Below are positions 22,211-33,130 of a stretch of DNA of 64,000 bases, piece by piece. The position numbers were made by a program, and so were the translations under genes. This DNA is from Notamacropus eugenii. Taxonomy: Eukaryota; Chordata; Mammalia; Diprotodontia; Macropodidae. A model generated the notes under the pieces. The model was not told where the DNA came from, made no database searches, and was given only the letters and a program-made list of their open reading frames with translations. How positions within the stretch are numbered: position 1 is the first letter of the stretch; each line of letters begins with the position of its first letter. The stretch is from the NCBI RefSeq assembly GCF_028372415.1, contig NC_092874.1:113783744-113847743 (forward strand). The letters run 5' to 3'.

Positions 22211-22344
22211 TTTGACATCATAATTCCTTGCCACAAAGGCAAACACTTGGAACCACCTTTGGGAATCTCCCTGGTTACCTTCACTTTCCCAATCTAAAGC
22301 TATGCCTATGTGTCTGGGTGATATAGGTACAGGACTACAAAAGA

Positions 22345-22515
22345 TGAAACTTCCCCATCCATCCCCACCTTTTATCCCTCCTCTCTTGTCTTTTATTCCT
22401 TCTTCTCTCCTTTTCCTTCCTTTCCTTTTCCCTCCCTGCCCCCTCTCATTTCTTCTATCCTTTCTCTTCTCTTCTCTTATCTCTATTTCTCCCCTTCCTT
22501 TGCCTTCTCCTTGTC
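22345..22515. repeat. CT-rich low-complexity stretch
   Basis: A pyrimidine-rich run of about 170 bp with mixed CCT/CTT units. The open frame on + is compositional. Confidence 0.8.
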
Positions 22516-24228
22516 ATCTACAAGGAGTAAGGAAGATGAAGGACCCAAACTAATCCATGTGCTTAATTCTCACCACCCCAACTATTGTTTTGTTCTTTCA
22601 AAGTGAGTTACAAATACCCAGAGAAGACTATGAAATGCCTTAGTGTGTACCTCTCCTATCACCAACCCCATTAGGACACTAACACACATCTCCTGCCAAC
22701 ATTTGGTTCCTCTTTTCTGAGGTAGAGTCATGCTGGCTAATTAGGACCTTCATGAAAGAGTCAATATAATCCTCTTGCCATTCAAAGAGTTGATTTACAT
22801 ATTATATCACTCTGATTCCCTTCCTCCCTACACTAATATCGCTGTGATCAAACTAATAATATCTCCCAGAATAGATTAGTTTTCCCTAAAAGCTAATAAG
22901 CTGTCCCTGGAACTTGAGCAGCCCCTGTCTCCCTAGGTACAGCTTCCTAGTGGCCTCTGGCTATGTTGACAGTGCTCTCTGGTCACGTAAAGGCATAACT
23001 TCTCATGGAGTCTGGGGCCCTCATGACCAGATGGATATCTGAAGGCCACACAAGTCACCACATGCTAGCTCTGCTGACAAGACTCCTATATGGAGAGCAG
23101 GGAGACTGCACTGAAGTTGTGTCACTGTACCCTTGTTCCATAGTCTTGCTATGCTATAGCTAAGTAGACCTCCTTTTGATAACTGTTTACAGACTTAGGA
23201 GTGCCTCATTTCATCCCAACATCAAACCTAAACTAACAGGGTGCCAGTATGAGGCCCACCCCTAGCATCCATCTTGCTCTTAACTTGATAGCACTGCAGA
23301 ATCATGTCCCACAAAAATCATTGTTTATCCCATCCTTAATCTTCTCTAACCTGGAAATTTGAAGGACCATTCTATCTATCATACATCCTCTACCAATATT
23401 AAGAATTCTTTCTAAATGGATATTTTTCTAGCACTTTTCCACTGCAGCCCTTCCCTCTCATCACTTATTCCTTCCAACAGAAAAATGTTTTTGCCCAAAC
23501 GTTCCTAGCTAAGGAAGAAAATAAATGTAAAAATGTAAAAACTTCTGCTGTTTTGAGTGCTAGGAGAAAATATGACAAGTTGTATAGATGGTCTCTACCT
23601 GTAATTTGGGGAATGGGCTAGCCCTGCCTGGCCTGTAGGTTTTATGGTCAGACCCCATGTTGCTTCTGCAGTTGTTCTAAAAACCTCAAGTCCCCAGGAG
23701 GTGAAATTGCAAGGCTGTGGTTATTGGCATTATGAATTAAAAAGGCAGGAAATGCCCTGCATAGCTAACCTCCCTTTTCTGATTCCTGCTGGGATCTGGA
23801 GCCTGAGGCCTCTCACTAACTCCCTTCTCTCCCTACATCACCCTCCCTTGGCTCAAAGCATGTCTGACTAACCATTTAATGGAAGTAAAAAAAAAATCTT
23901 ATGAAGAATCAGCTCAGTCCCTCAGCTTCTCAGTTTCAATGGACCCAGCTATACGTTTTATTCTGAAGAGTATGATTTCTGTGAATCACAAAATGTCAAA
24001 GCATCCTCTCTAACGGGCCTTAGAAATTATCTAATCTGGCCCTCTCAAGAAGTGATTAGATGTAATTAAAGGAAACTTCAACTTTTGTTTATTTCCTAAG
24101 GGCTCTCCACCATAATTTTTTCCCTGTTAGCATTTCCATAAGGTATACTTTGAGGGGAAGGGAGAACAGGTGAGGAGTTGAGAAACTGATGGAGAGAAAG
24201 GAGGCAGATTTGGAATTTCAATAGTATA
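22516..24228. other. unassigned non-coding stretch
   Basis: 1.7 kb without a recognised gene. 22880-23300 could be an old interspersed element, but I cannot place it. No splice-supported exon found by eye. Confidence 0.3.
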
Positions 24229-24316
24229 GGGCAGTGTTGTCAAATCCCAATAGAAACTGGGTGACTAATCCATCTATAAGAATCCCTCTAGATGCTAGAC
24301 ATTTGATACCTCTGGT
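24229..24316 (+). mobile_element. non-autonomous hAT-type element, copy 2 (internally deleted)
   Basis: Starts 'cagtgttgtcaaatcccaat' and ends 'gacatttgatacctctg'. It keeps both ends of the 16451-16676 element, but the middle is missing. Confidence 0.55.
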
Positions 24317-24750
24317 GTAGAGAACTCCCTCTACCAGTACGGATCTATAGCTTTATCTGCAACTTACAGTTAGATAGCACAGTGGATAGAGCACTGGGCT
24401 TGGAATCAAAGACTCATGTTCCTGTGTTCAAATCTGGCCTCAGACATTTACTAGCTGTGTGACCCTGGGCAAGTTACTTAACCTCATGTGCCTCAGTTTC
24501 CTCATCTGTAAAATGAGCTGGCAAAAGAAATGGTAAATCACTCTAGTATCTTTGCCAAAAAAACTCCAAATGGGGTCACTGAGAGTCAAACACAATTGAA
24601 AAACAACTGAATGGTCATACAGAGTTGCCTACTGACACTGAGAGTTTAAGTGGCTTGCAGAGGTTCACACAGCCAGGATGTGTCAGAGGTGGTGGGACTT
24701 GGAACTTAAGCCTTCTTGATGCAATCTAGTTTTCTATCTACTACACTAAA
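24317..24750 (-). repeat. SINE 'C' split by an RTE-tailed SINE
   Basis: 24317-24364 ('ctccctctaccagtacggat', 'tatctgcaacttaca') and 24613-24750 ('agttgcctactgacactgag', 'gaggttcacacagccaggat') form one antisense SINE. The insert at 24365-24612 is a + strand tRNA-head SINE ('gatagcacagtggatagagc' to 'cacaattgaaaaacaactga'). Confidence 0.7.
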
Positions 24751-25204
24751 TTTATTGAAGTACCTTCTTATCAGTCAAGCCTAAGGACTAATGAAATTAG
24801 AGGCACCAAAAGAAGAGCTTGAGAAATACCTAGTAGGACGTTTTAAAGCTGCCTATCAGATATTGTTTAAATATGTCAAAGAGAGAATACCAGACAAGTA
24901 CCAGGCAGGGTGATTGTTTTTCATTGTTTCAATGAATGTACATGGAAAGAAGCCTTGTTCTCATTTTAAAGCACCATAAGTTTAAGACACACAGATGGCA
25001 GAATGGCACATTGTGCTGGTTGTAACTTCCTCACAATCATCATTAAACTTGTTGGCAAACACTTGGAACCACCTTTGAGAATCTCCCTGGCTGCCTTCAC
25101 TTTCTCAGTCTAAAGCTGTGCCTGTTTGTAGGAAGGGAGGTTCACAGAGATAACATGGCGGTTCATCTGACATTGTGGCCTCATGGTTCCTCATCCTGTT
25201 TTAG
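24751..25204. other. unassigned non-coding stretch
   Basis: Holds 'ggcaaacacttggaaccacc' at about 25054, which also occurs at about 22240 with the same downstream context ('gaatctccctgg'), so a short shared repeat is present. No gene. Confidence 0.4.
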
Positions 25205-25318
25205 TCCACTGGCTTTCAGCAGCATGATACAGAGGGAAGAACATGGGCTTTTTAGAGGGGGTGATTTCAAATCCTGCCTGTGATGTGCATTACCTTTGCA
25301 ACCTTAGGCCTGAATGGG

Positions 25319-25352
<34 letters not shown>

Positions 25353-25365
25353 ACAGAGAGAGAGA

Positions 25366-25414
<49 letters not shown>

Positions 25415-25755
25415 GAGAGAATAAAAGAGAATAAGAGAGAATATGAGAATGAAAAAGAGGAAAGAAAAAGAGAGGAGAGAGAATAATAAAAAGGGGAGAG
25501 AGAAGATAGAAGAGGAGGAAGGAGGGAGAGAGGAAAGGAGAAAGGGAGGAGGAGGAGAAAGAAAGGAAGGAAGGAAGGAAAGAGAAAAGGAGAAAGAACA
25601 GAGACAGAGGAAAGGAGAAAGAGCAAACAAGAGGGGAAGAGGGAAGAAAGGAGGAGAAGGAGAGGAAGAGGAAAAGAAGGATGAGGAGGAAGACAAAAGA
25701 AGAGGAGGAAATGGGTTAGATGGTCTTTGAGGTCTTTTCCAGCTCTATAATTAAG
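25205..25755 (+). repeat. MIR split by a compound (GT)n(GA)n microsatellite
   Basis: 25205-25320 is a MIR 5' half ('gaacatgggctttttagagg', 'caaatcctgcctgtgatgtg') and 25711-25755 is its 3' end ('gatggtctttgaggtctttt', 'ccagctctata'). Between them lie about 30 bp of GT, then about 60 bp of GA, then 300 bp of GA-rich polypurine sequence. The open frames on both strands are compositional. Confidence 0.85.
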
Positions 25756-25769
25756 ATCCCATGAACTGA

Positions 25770-26110
25770 AAGTCACTGAAACTTTCCGGACTTCAGTTTC
25801 CTCAAATTATAAACGTAAGAGGTTTGAACTAGATCAGGTCTGCACAACCTACAGCCCACTGGTCGCTTGTGGTTCACCAAAGGATTTCAGGCTGCCCACG
25901 AAAAATGTAGGGTTGCCACTGCGCACGCTCCTGTTTGTCACGCAACCAGGGGCAACCAACCATCGTCAGTCTGTCTCTAATCTAACCTATCCTCAGCCCA
26001 AAGAAGTTTAGCCTATTTTAATTTTGGTCCCTACCTACTGCTAAATTGTGCACATCTGAATTAAATGATCTCTGAAATCTAACCCCTTTCAGCTCTAAAG
26101 CTATGCCCTC
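25770..26110 (+). repeat. MIR interrupted by a hAT-type element
   Basis: The MIR parts are 25770-25834 ('ggacttcagtttcctcaaat', 'gaggtttgaactagat') and 26059-26110 ('aattaaatgatctctgaaat', 'cctttcagctctaaagctat'). They join in the expected MIR order once the 224-bp insert is removed. Confidence 0.75.
25835..26058. mobile_element. non-autonomous hAT-type transposon with terminal inverted repeats
   Basis: Left end CAGGTCTGCACAA and right end TTGTGCACATCTG are inverted repeats (12 of 13 match). The flanks AACTAGAT (25827-25834) and AATTAAAT (26059-26066) are an aged 8-bp target duplication, the length expected for hAT elements. The element carries no transposase. Confidence 0.8.
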
Positions 26111-26151
26111 TTTTTAGCTTCTAGCCTACACAACCACACCCATCATCAGGA

Positions 26152-26400
26152 AGGTTTTGGAGTCAGATCTTATTGACTTAGAGCTAAATGTTAAATTTTC
26201 AGTCTGAGCATTTACACTTCAGAAATTAGCAAACATTACAAACCAGGGCTTAATTTATTGGTTTATTTTTTTTGATTGCTTCATCTTAAGAAAGTGATGG
26301 AGAAAGTGTTAATAATGAATATTAAACTTAAAAATATGCCTCATCATGCATTCCCCTCCCCCACCCAAGTCTGGCTGTTAAACATTTACCAGAGAACCCC
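26152..26400 (+). repeat. unnamed dispersed repeat 'X', copy 2
   Basis: Contains 'tgttaaattttcagtctgag', 'cagggcttaatttattggtt', 'agaaagtgatggagaaagtg' and 'tggctgttaaacatttacca', colinear with copy 1. Confidence 0.65.
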
Positions 26401-26599
26401 CATCCATCATGTTGAGTTATTTTACATTTGAGCTCTCCGCTTCTTTGACTATTAAGTCTCCTATTGTCTAATATCTACTAAACTTATTTGGGGCCTTCAC
26501 TACATCTTCACTTGTTCAATTCCTTCCACTCAATCTCAATTATTTGCCCCCTGGCTAGCTGCCTATGACTCCCTACCTGGTGTGACTTTGTATCATCCA

Positions 26600-27800
26600 T
26601 CACTTCAACTGACTATATGTGAAAGTGAGCATCATGAAATATCTAGAAAGGTAGATTGGAGCTTGACTGTGGAGAGTTTTAAATAACAGATTGAAGAGTT
26701 TACATTTTATGCTACAGGCACCAGAGAGCCACAAAAGAATTTTGAGCAATGGAGCTGCCTGGTCAGCACCTTCAGTTGTTTAAGAAGATTATTTTGACAG
26801 CTATATGGAGGATGGATTGCAACAAAGAGAGACTCTGGAAAAAGGGGGACCAATTAGGAGGCTGGAGAGAAAGGAGGATAAATGTAAGAAATGGAATGTG
26901 AATCATAGTTGGCAAAACCTGGCAGTGGGTTGGATGAGTTGGCCAAACCTGGTAATGGGTTGGATGTGGTGGGTAAGAGGAAGAAGTCAGAGATGACTCT
27001 GAGGTTTAAACCTTGGGTGATTCACAGCATCGTACTACCCTCAACAAAAATGGCTTGAAAGAATTTAGAGGGTAGTTTGGAAGAATTCAGTGGGTTTAGG
27101 AGAGAATTTTTGATGTTTTGGAAAAGAAATAATTGGTACTATTTTGATATGTTGGATTTTGTGTTCATCCTTCATCGCCGAAGAAGACCATGCCATCAGA
27201 GAAATGATGACATGACTTGCACTTGACTTTGTTTTGAGTGAGTGTGCAGGTCACCAACCTTACTTGTCCTCCTGAGCCTTCTGAATCCAGTGACCAGATA
27301 TTCATCAGGATGACTGGAGATAACCCAGGATGCAATAGGAGACCTTGGCCCCTTCAGACCAAGGTCAATTTAGGAACTCACTTAAGGTGAGGTTTAAGAT
27401 GCCAGGGAACATCTAGGTAAAGATCTCCAGTTGGAAGTTGGTGATACAGAACTGGAGTTCATGAGAGAAATGAGTGTTAGATTCCAGATTTAGCTATCAT
27501 TTTCCTAGGAATAATTTAATCCACAAGAGTTAATGAAAACTCCTAAGAATAGCATTTTAAAAGACTATAGCAGGAGATCCAGTATGACTCCTGGAGGATC
27601 CCCACATTTTGTATGGGGATGGATGATGGTCAGACAGGAAAGAACTAAAGATGATTAGTGTCATAAAAGACAAGTGAGGAGAAGGTGTCCAGAAGTGTCT
27701 AGAAGTGTCCAAATCTATAGAGAGATCAAACTAGATGAGGAGGGGAGAAAAGACCATCACATTTAACAGTTGAGACATCATTGGTAATTTTGGAGTGTAT
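26600..27800 (+). repeat. long old interspersed repeat, interrupted by a SINE
   Basis: Contains 'tttatgctacaggcaccaga', 'aggaggctggagagaaagga', 'agagatgactctgaggttta', then, after the SINE, 'catctaggtaaagatctcca' and 'gatccagtatgactcctgga'. This order resembles a long repeat shared with placental mammals whose family I cannot name. It looks like the continuation of the 59795-60290 type sequence. Confidence 0.5.
27163..27400 (-). mobile_element. WALLSI-like SINE inserted in the older repeat
   Basis: On + reads 'gtgttcatccttcatcgccg', 'gacatgacttgcacttgact', 'gaccagatattcatcaggat' and 'ggatgcaataggagaccttg'. It carries the older head (not the tRNA-like head of 7186-7510). Confidence 0.75.
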
Positions 27801-28140
27801 AGTTTTCAGTGGAGCCATACAGTCAAAAACTTGATTCCAAGTCTATTATCTGGACTGGCAGCAACCAGGATAGCCTACTCCCTATGACTCAGACACATTT
27901 TGGGTGGGGAGAGGATCATGGTGGCAATGAGCCTTTGCTTCTTATCTTATATTGTAAAGACTCTTTACACTCTGTTGATCTTTTCACTTCAGGCTGTTTC
28001 AATTCAAAGAATTGAAAAGATCTTCTAAAATGTTATTTTCTACCTTATTGCTTCCTTACCATCTCATAAAAAGTAGCTTTCCTTTCCAAGGCTAAAACTT
28101 GCTTTGAATTTCATCCTCTTCTCTGTGAAAAATCATTTGC

Positions 28141-28285
28141 ATTCTCTCTCTCTTTCTCTCTCCCTCTCTCTCTCTCTCTCTCCCCCCCTCTCTCTTCCTC
28201 CTCCATCCTTCCCTTTCTCTCCTTCCCTCCCTTCCTTCCTCTCTCCCTTTTTCTCCCTCTCCCTCCCCTCCTCTCTCTGCCTGTC
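28141..28285. repeat. (CT)n-rich low-complexity tract
   Basis: About 145 bp of CT, CCT and CTT repeats; open frames across it are compositional. Confidence 0.9.
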
Positions 28286-28611
28286 TCTCTTGATGTTGAA
28301 TTTCCAGTCTTTCCTTTTCCCCTGGCTCCTTCCCCTTTGCCTCTCACTATGCACAATTCTCATCTATCTTAAAGAAATCTCTGTTTTGGCCTTGCTAACC
28401 CTCTAGCTATTGTCCTGTCTTTCCTCACTTTCACTGCCAAACTTCTCAAACAGAGTCTTTCTGTTGCCTACACCGTCCCCTTCTCCCCCTAAAATCTAGT
28501 TTCATTCTCCACCATCCTATTAAAATTGTTCTCTTAGAAATCACCAAGTGCCTACTAATTGTCAAACTTGTATGACTTCTTTGCAGCATTCAGCAGTATT
28601 GACCATCCCCT
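28286..28611 (+). repeat. probable L2 LINE internal/3' sequence
   Basis: Contains 'caaacttctcaaacagagtc', 'ctccaccatcctattaaaat' and 'tttgcagcattcagcagtat', which resemble the protein-coding end of L2-type LINEs. Diverged and low confidence. Confidence 0.4.
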
Positions 28612-28815
28612 CAGTCAGTCAACAAACATCTTTTAAGGCTTATTTTGTGCCAGGAACTATGCTAAGTATTGGGGATTTAAAGAAAGATAAAAACAATGCC
28701 CGCCCTTGAGGAGTGTACATTTTAATGGGGCAAGACAACTGATAAATAAGTAGGTGTGCACAGAGAAGATGGAAGAAAATCTGAGAGGGGAAGGTACCGG
28801 CAGCTAGGAGGACCA
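28612..28815 (+). repeat. old dispersed repeat ('tactatgtgccagacactgt' type)
   Basis: Contains 'tgtgccaggaactatgctaa', 'gtattggggatttaaagaaa' and 'gaggagtgtacattttaatg'. Confidence 0.6.
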
Positions 28816-28897
28816 GGAAGAAGGTGAAAATTATATTCTCTCTTTCTTTGACTATCTTGATAGTATAATGTTCCTCATTCTCCTGCTAACTCTAACA

Positions 28898-29147
28898 TCA
28901 AAAGTTCTTAACCTGGAGTCCACAGACCTCTGAGGGATTCAGGAATAAATTTCAGGGGGTCTGTGTACTTGGATGGGAAAAAAAACCACATCTTTATTTT
29001 TGCTAATCTCTACCTGAAACTTAGCATTTCCTTTGATTATGAATGTAGATGATAAACATTACTCTGAGATGGGAACCACTGATTTCACCAAATGGATCCA
29101 TGCATCCAAAGGGATCTATGAGCCAAAAAGACTTAGAGCCCCTATTC
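28898..29147 (+). mobile_element. non-autonomous DNA transposon (hAT-like)
   Basis: Begins 'agttcttaacctggagtcca' and ends 'agacttagagcccct', which are roughly inverted. The interior 'tgtacttggatgggaaaaaa' and 'catctttatttttgctaatc' matches 10630-10832. Confidence 0.6.
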
Positions 29148-29309
29148 TAAATGTCTAACCTTCTGCTCTTCCCTTTTTACATTCTCTCCCTTAGAAATCA
29201 CTTCTGTTTTGTTGGGTCCAATGACTACTTTTAAACAGCAGATTTTTAAATCAGGAAATTTAGGAGAGACAGTGGGATTCCTGAATTCCTGAATTCTAAT
29301 CCTATAGGA

Positions 29310-29520
29310 GAGACAGTGGGATATAATGGATAGAGCACTGGACTAGAAATCAGGAAGAACCAGGTTCAAACTTTACCTCAGACATTTATTTCCCATGTAA
29401 CTGACTGACCGTGGCAAATCACTTATTCTCTCTGGGCCTCAGTTTCCCCAACCATAAAATGAAAGGATTGGACTAGATATCCTCTCATTCCCCTTCCTGC
29501 AGTAATTCTATGACCTTATA
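29310..29520 (+). repeat. MIR SINE
   Basis: Contains 'ggatagagcactggactaga', 'ggcctcagtttccccaacca' and 'tgcagtaattctatgacctt'. Its first 18 bp (taggagagacagtgggat) are duplicated 44 bp upstream at 29261-29278. Confidence 0.75.
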
Positions 29521-29709
29521 ATCTCCAGTCTCTCATGGACAATTCATTTGTGAAAGCCTCTCCACCTTAAACTTAAACTAAGGATGCTTAAAACCAATCT
29601 CATCATCTCCATTTCTGTCATGGAAGTCACCTTCCAAATCAATCAGCAAGTCTTAATTGAGTACTTTCTAAGTGAAGCCAATCAATCAATGTGCATTTGC
29701 TACACATGA

Positions 29710-29930
29710 GGTTGTTATTTGTAGAAGAGGACCAATGACATCACGAAGTGATGTCTTGACCCCTGCATGAATTGGATTTAAGTGAGGCAGAGTTGCACGA
29801 AGTCGTCAGCCTCATTTTCTCTTCCAGATTCATTGAAGTCCAGTGGCAGGACAGAATCAAGACTATTGGTGGTGGCCCAGGATGCATGTGGGATACAATG
29901 CAGTCTGTTGATTGACATTTCAGAGTGTTA
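29710..29930 (-). repeat. WALLSI-like SINE, older subfamily
   Basis: On + reads 'agaggaccaatgacatcacg', 'ttggatttaagtgaggcaga', 'agtcgtcagcctcattttct' and 'gtggcccaggatgcatgtgg'. Confidence 0.75.
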
Positions 29931-29959
29931 TCAAGCTCCTCCCTTTCCCTCAGCCCCAA

Positions 29960-30410
29960 TCAACAATGAATCACCAAGTCTTGTCCAATCTTCTTTCAGA
30001 CTAAGTAGTTTCCTTGTCTCAGTTCTTATCCCCTACAATCCTCTCTGCATCAGGTGGTCTTATTAAAATTTTTCAAACTCTACTTTCTAAACATTCTAAA
30101 ACATCAAATAAGGCAGCTGGGTGGCACAGTGGATAGAGCACCAGGTCTGAAGTCAGGAAGACTCATCCTTCTGAGTTCAAATCTGGCCTCAGACACTTAC
30201 TAGCTGTGTGACCCTGGCCAAGTCACTTAACCCTGTTTGACTCAGTTTCCTCATCTGTAAAATGAGCTGGAGAAAGAAATGGCAAACCACTCCAGTATCT
30301 TTGCAATGAAGGTCATGAAGAGTGGGAGACTACTGACTAAACAACAAAACATCAAATGGCCCATTGCCTCCAGGATAAAGTCAAAATTTCCTAAACTGAA
30401 AATTACCTAT
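29960..30410 (+). repeat. L2 LINE interrupted by a SINE with target duplication
   Basis: 29960-30097 ('ctctctgcatcaggtggtct', 'caaactctactttctaaaca') and 30358-30410 ('ggcccattgcctccaggata', 'aagtcaaaatttcctaaact') are contiguous L2 sequence separated by the SINE. Confidence 0.65.
30098..30357 (+). mobile_element. tRNA-head SINE with RTE-type tail and 12-bp target duplication
   Basis: Head 'aggcagctgggtggcacagt', box 'tgtgtgaccctggccaagtc', 'cctcatctgtaaaatgagct', and a shortened tail 'gaaggtcatgaagagtggga'. Flanked by perfect 12-bp repeats AAAACATCAAAT at 30098-30109 and 30346-30357. Confidence 0.9.
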
Positions 30411-30431
30411 CTGACACTTAGTTGATACTTA

Positions 30432-30725
30432 TCATAAAGGGCAACTAGGAGGCAAAGTGGACAGAATGCTGGGCCTAGAGACAGAAAGACCTGAGTTCAA
30501 ATCCAACCTCACTCACTAGTTGTGTGACCCTGGTCAAGTCACTTTAAACCTTGATTTGCTTCAGTTTCCTCATCTGTAAAAATGAGGATAATGATAATAA
30601 TTATTAATAATAGCACCTACCTCCCAGAGTTGTTGTGAGGATCCAATGAGATAATAATTGTGAAGCACTTAGCACGGTGCCTAGCACATGGGGAACACCA
30701 TATACATGTTAGCTGTTATTATAAT
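30432..30725 (+). mobile_element. tRNA-head SINE, long CORE-type 3' half
   Basis: Head 'gggcaactaggaggcaaagt', 'gtgtgaccctggtcaagtca', then 'cacctacctcccagagttgt', 'gaagcacttagcacggtgcc' and 'tacatgttagctgttattat'. It differs from the RTE-tailed form in its 3' half. Confidence 0.75.
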
Positions 30726-30756
30726 ACATTGCCTTTTTTTAGTGGAAAAAACATAG

Positions 30757-30915
30757 AACCACACATGAAGAGACCATGGGTTTTTAGTCCTGACTTTCAT
30801 TAGTTGTAGAACCATAGACAACCTCTCTGAACCTCAGATTCATTACCAGTAAATGAAGGGGTTAAACTAAGTGATTTCTAAGGTTTCTCAAAAAAATTAC
30901 ACATTTATAACTCTA
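30757..30915 (+). repeat. MIR SINE fragment
   Basis: Contains 'acctctctgaacctcagatt', 'cattaccagtaaatgaaggg' and 'gatttctaaggtttctc'. Confidence 0.55.
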
Positions 30916-30939
30916 AGCATCTAGACTAGACTTGAGAGG

Positions 30940-31265
30940 CCATTGAGGCAGAGTGTAGGAACTCCCTGGGGCTGAACTTCAATCTATGCAAGTTGGCAGC
31001 TTCTCTGCAAGTTATACCTTCGTCAGAGTGTAAGTTCCTTGAGGCCAGGCACTGTTTTTGCCTTGCTTACATGCCTCAGTGCTTAACCTGGTGTCTAGCA
31101 CAATGTGAGCCTGTTATCGTTACTTCTTGACTGTCTGACAGAGCACTGAAAGGTTAGGTGACTCGCCCTTACTCAGGGTCACACAGTCTAGAAGTGTTAG
31201 AGGAGGAGGAGACTTCAATCCAAGAGGCTTCCTGACTCTTAAGGCCAGGTCTCTCTATTTACTAG
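30940..31265 (-). repeat. SINE 'C' split by an L2-type tail
   Basis: 30940-31017 ('ggaactccctggggctgaac', 'cttctctgcaagttatacc') and 31114-31265 ('acagagcactgaaaggttag', 'cagggtcacacagtctagaa') are one antisense SINE. 31018-31113 is an L2-like tail ('aagttccttgaggccaggca', 'gtgtctagcacaatgtg'). Confidence 0.6.
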
Positions 31266-31639
31266 GCCATGCTTCATCTCATTAGAATTCTAAATCTATA
31301 ATTAATTTCCTATATGTATATTTCTTATATGTATATGTCTTGTCCTCCTGCAACTGTTCACCTTATATACAATATGTTATCAATAAATAATATCTTGTAT
31401 ATGATACTAATTTAATATATACTCGTGAGATGGAATGGGATGGGATGGAATTGATAAAGGCAACTAGGCTTTTTAGAAGCATTAGAAGAACAACCAAGCG
31501 GCTGCATGAAAAGGAGCATGGATTTCCTTCCTCCTGAAGTACACACATGCTTGGACCCCATCCTATAATTCTGAAAAGATGGATAAACATAGAAACTGGG
31601 TCTGTGATTTTATTACTATAGGGGACTCCCAAATGAAGA

Positions 31640-31815
31640 TATCTCATTACCTTCTCTGCAATTTATGTTAAGAGTTTCCTAGGATACTGAGAGGTTAAGG
31701 GATTTGCCCTGCATCACACAGTCATAAAAATCAGAGGCATAACTCAAAATTAGGTCCTTCTAGCTCCAAGTCCAGCTCTCTCTCCTCCCCCTCCTCTATG
31801 CCATGATGCCTCTGG
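31640..31815 (-). repeat. antisense SINE 'C' fragment
   Basis: Contains 'taccttctctgcaatttatg', 'actgagaggttaagggattt' and 'ccctgcatcacacagtcata'. Confidence 0.6.
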
Positions 31816-32807
31816 AAAGACAGAAGCAGAAGGAAATTCAAATTATTTTAAATCCATGAAACATGATTATAAAGTAATATCTGTTATCTTAGTTGGCAAG
31901 GCTTAAACATTCTAGATAAATCAGGGGGGGAATGGAGTTAATCTGACTGTTGGGCATTATGGAGGCAAAGTATCTCCATGTCTATCTACCTAGATTTCAT
32001 TCAACAATTTTGTTTAAACTCCACCAAATAGCTAGATTGGCTGAATTTTCACCTTACTTGTCTAGATCACTTGGCACCAAGGAAACTGAACCTCAGATCT
32101 ATGCCTACTTAGTTAGATTGCTTCTATGCCAGCATCAGTTGACCCACTGGACTCATTTTACTTAATTGGCCAGTGGATTTAGTCCCACAAGTGGTTTGAC
32201 AGATTCTTTAACTGGCCTGATGAATGTATCTGGCCGAGTTGACTACATCAACTGAATATTTTGGCCTCATGTAGGCTCAGATTCAGTTTTCTGAGCCACC
32301 TGCAAATGACTTTTACCTAGAAAGAAGGACAGTCTGTCTACACAAGGACTTCTCTGTTGTAGGAGAGCTGGTTAGGGCATACAGCCACATTTGAACGTGG
32401 CACAGACAAGCCCGCCATAGTAACATTTGTGTTGGCAATACTTGGAGCTGAAGTGACTTACCCACCTATGTTTTAGAGACTAGGACTTCATAATTACTGC
32501 AGTGTTTTAGTTGTGGTACCAAATGACCTCACTGACAGCCTAAAAATAGAATCACAGATCGAGGTGTTGGCTGAGGTGGCAAAGGGAGGACTAGAAAAGA
32601 CTTAAGAGCTCTCGAAATCCCTGTGGCAGCCGAGCTGAGGTGCTGGGCTAGGGGTTGGTGGGTGGACATAGGAGCCAGGCTGTTTCAAATATGCACAAGG
32701 ACCAGACTGTTAGAGACACAGGTATCTCTCCACCACATCACCCAGCTAAAATAGAGATGTGTGGCCCAAAGATTCCTCCCTAACCTGGGAAGCCACACAA
32801 TGAAATT
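31816..32807. other. unassigned non-coding stretch
   Basis: About 1 kb without a recognised repeat or gene. A 71-codon + strand frame (31950-32165) has no domain. Confidence 0.35.
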
Positions 32808-33130
32808 CAATTCAATTCAGTATCTAAAATACACTAAGTATGGTACAGTAAAGGGCACAAAGATATCCTCATCACAATCAACTTACAGTCTCCTGGGGAA
32901 GACATATATACAAATAATAGTAATGTAAATGAGGACATATGAGCTAGAAGATAAAATAACAGGATATTGGGAATAATTTATTGATTTAGAGGAAGAAGAA
33001 GTTACTCAATTCAAGGAGGACCAGGAAATCTCCTTGACAGCAAGAACTACCTCACTTTTGTAGCTTTAGCTCCCAACACCTGGCATATAATTAGTTTTTA
33101 ATAAGTACCTTTTCATTCATTTATTCAGGA
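32808..33130 (+). repeat. old dispersed repeat followed by an L2 tail
   Basis: 32808-32960 contains 'agtaaagggcacaaagatat' and 'cttacagtctcctggggaag'. 33035-33130 has an L2-type ending 'cccaacacctggcatataat' and 'agtttttaataagtacct'. Confidence 0.5.

Noticed and set aside
25267-25776. 169-codon open frame on the - strand rich in Ser/Leu/Phe/Pro
   Set aside because: It is the complement of the GT/GA microsatellite and polypurine tract; composition alone keeps it open.
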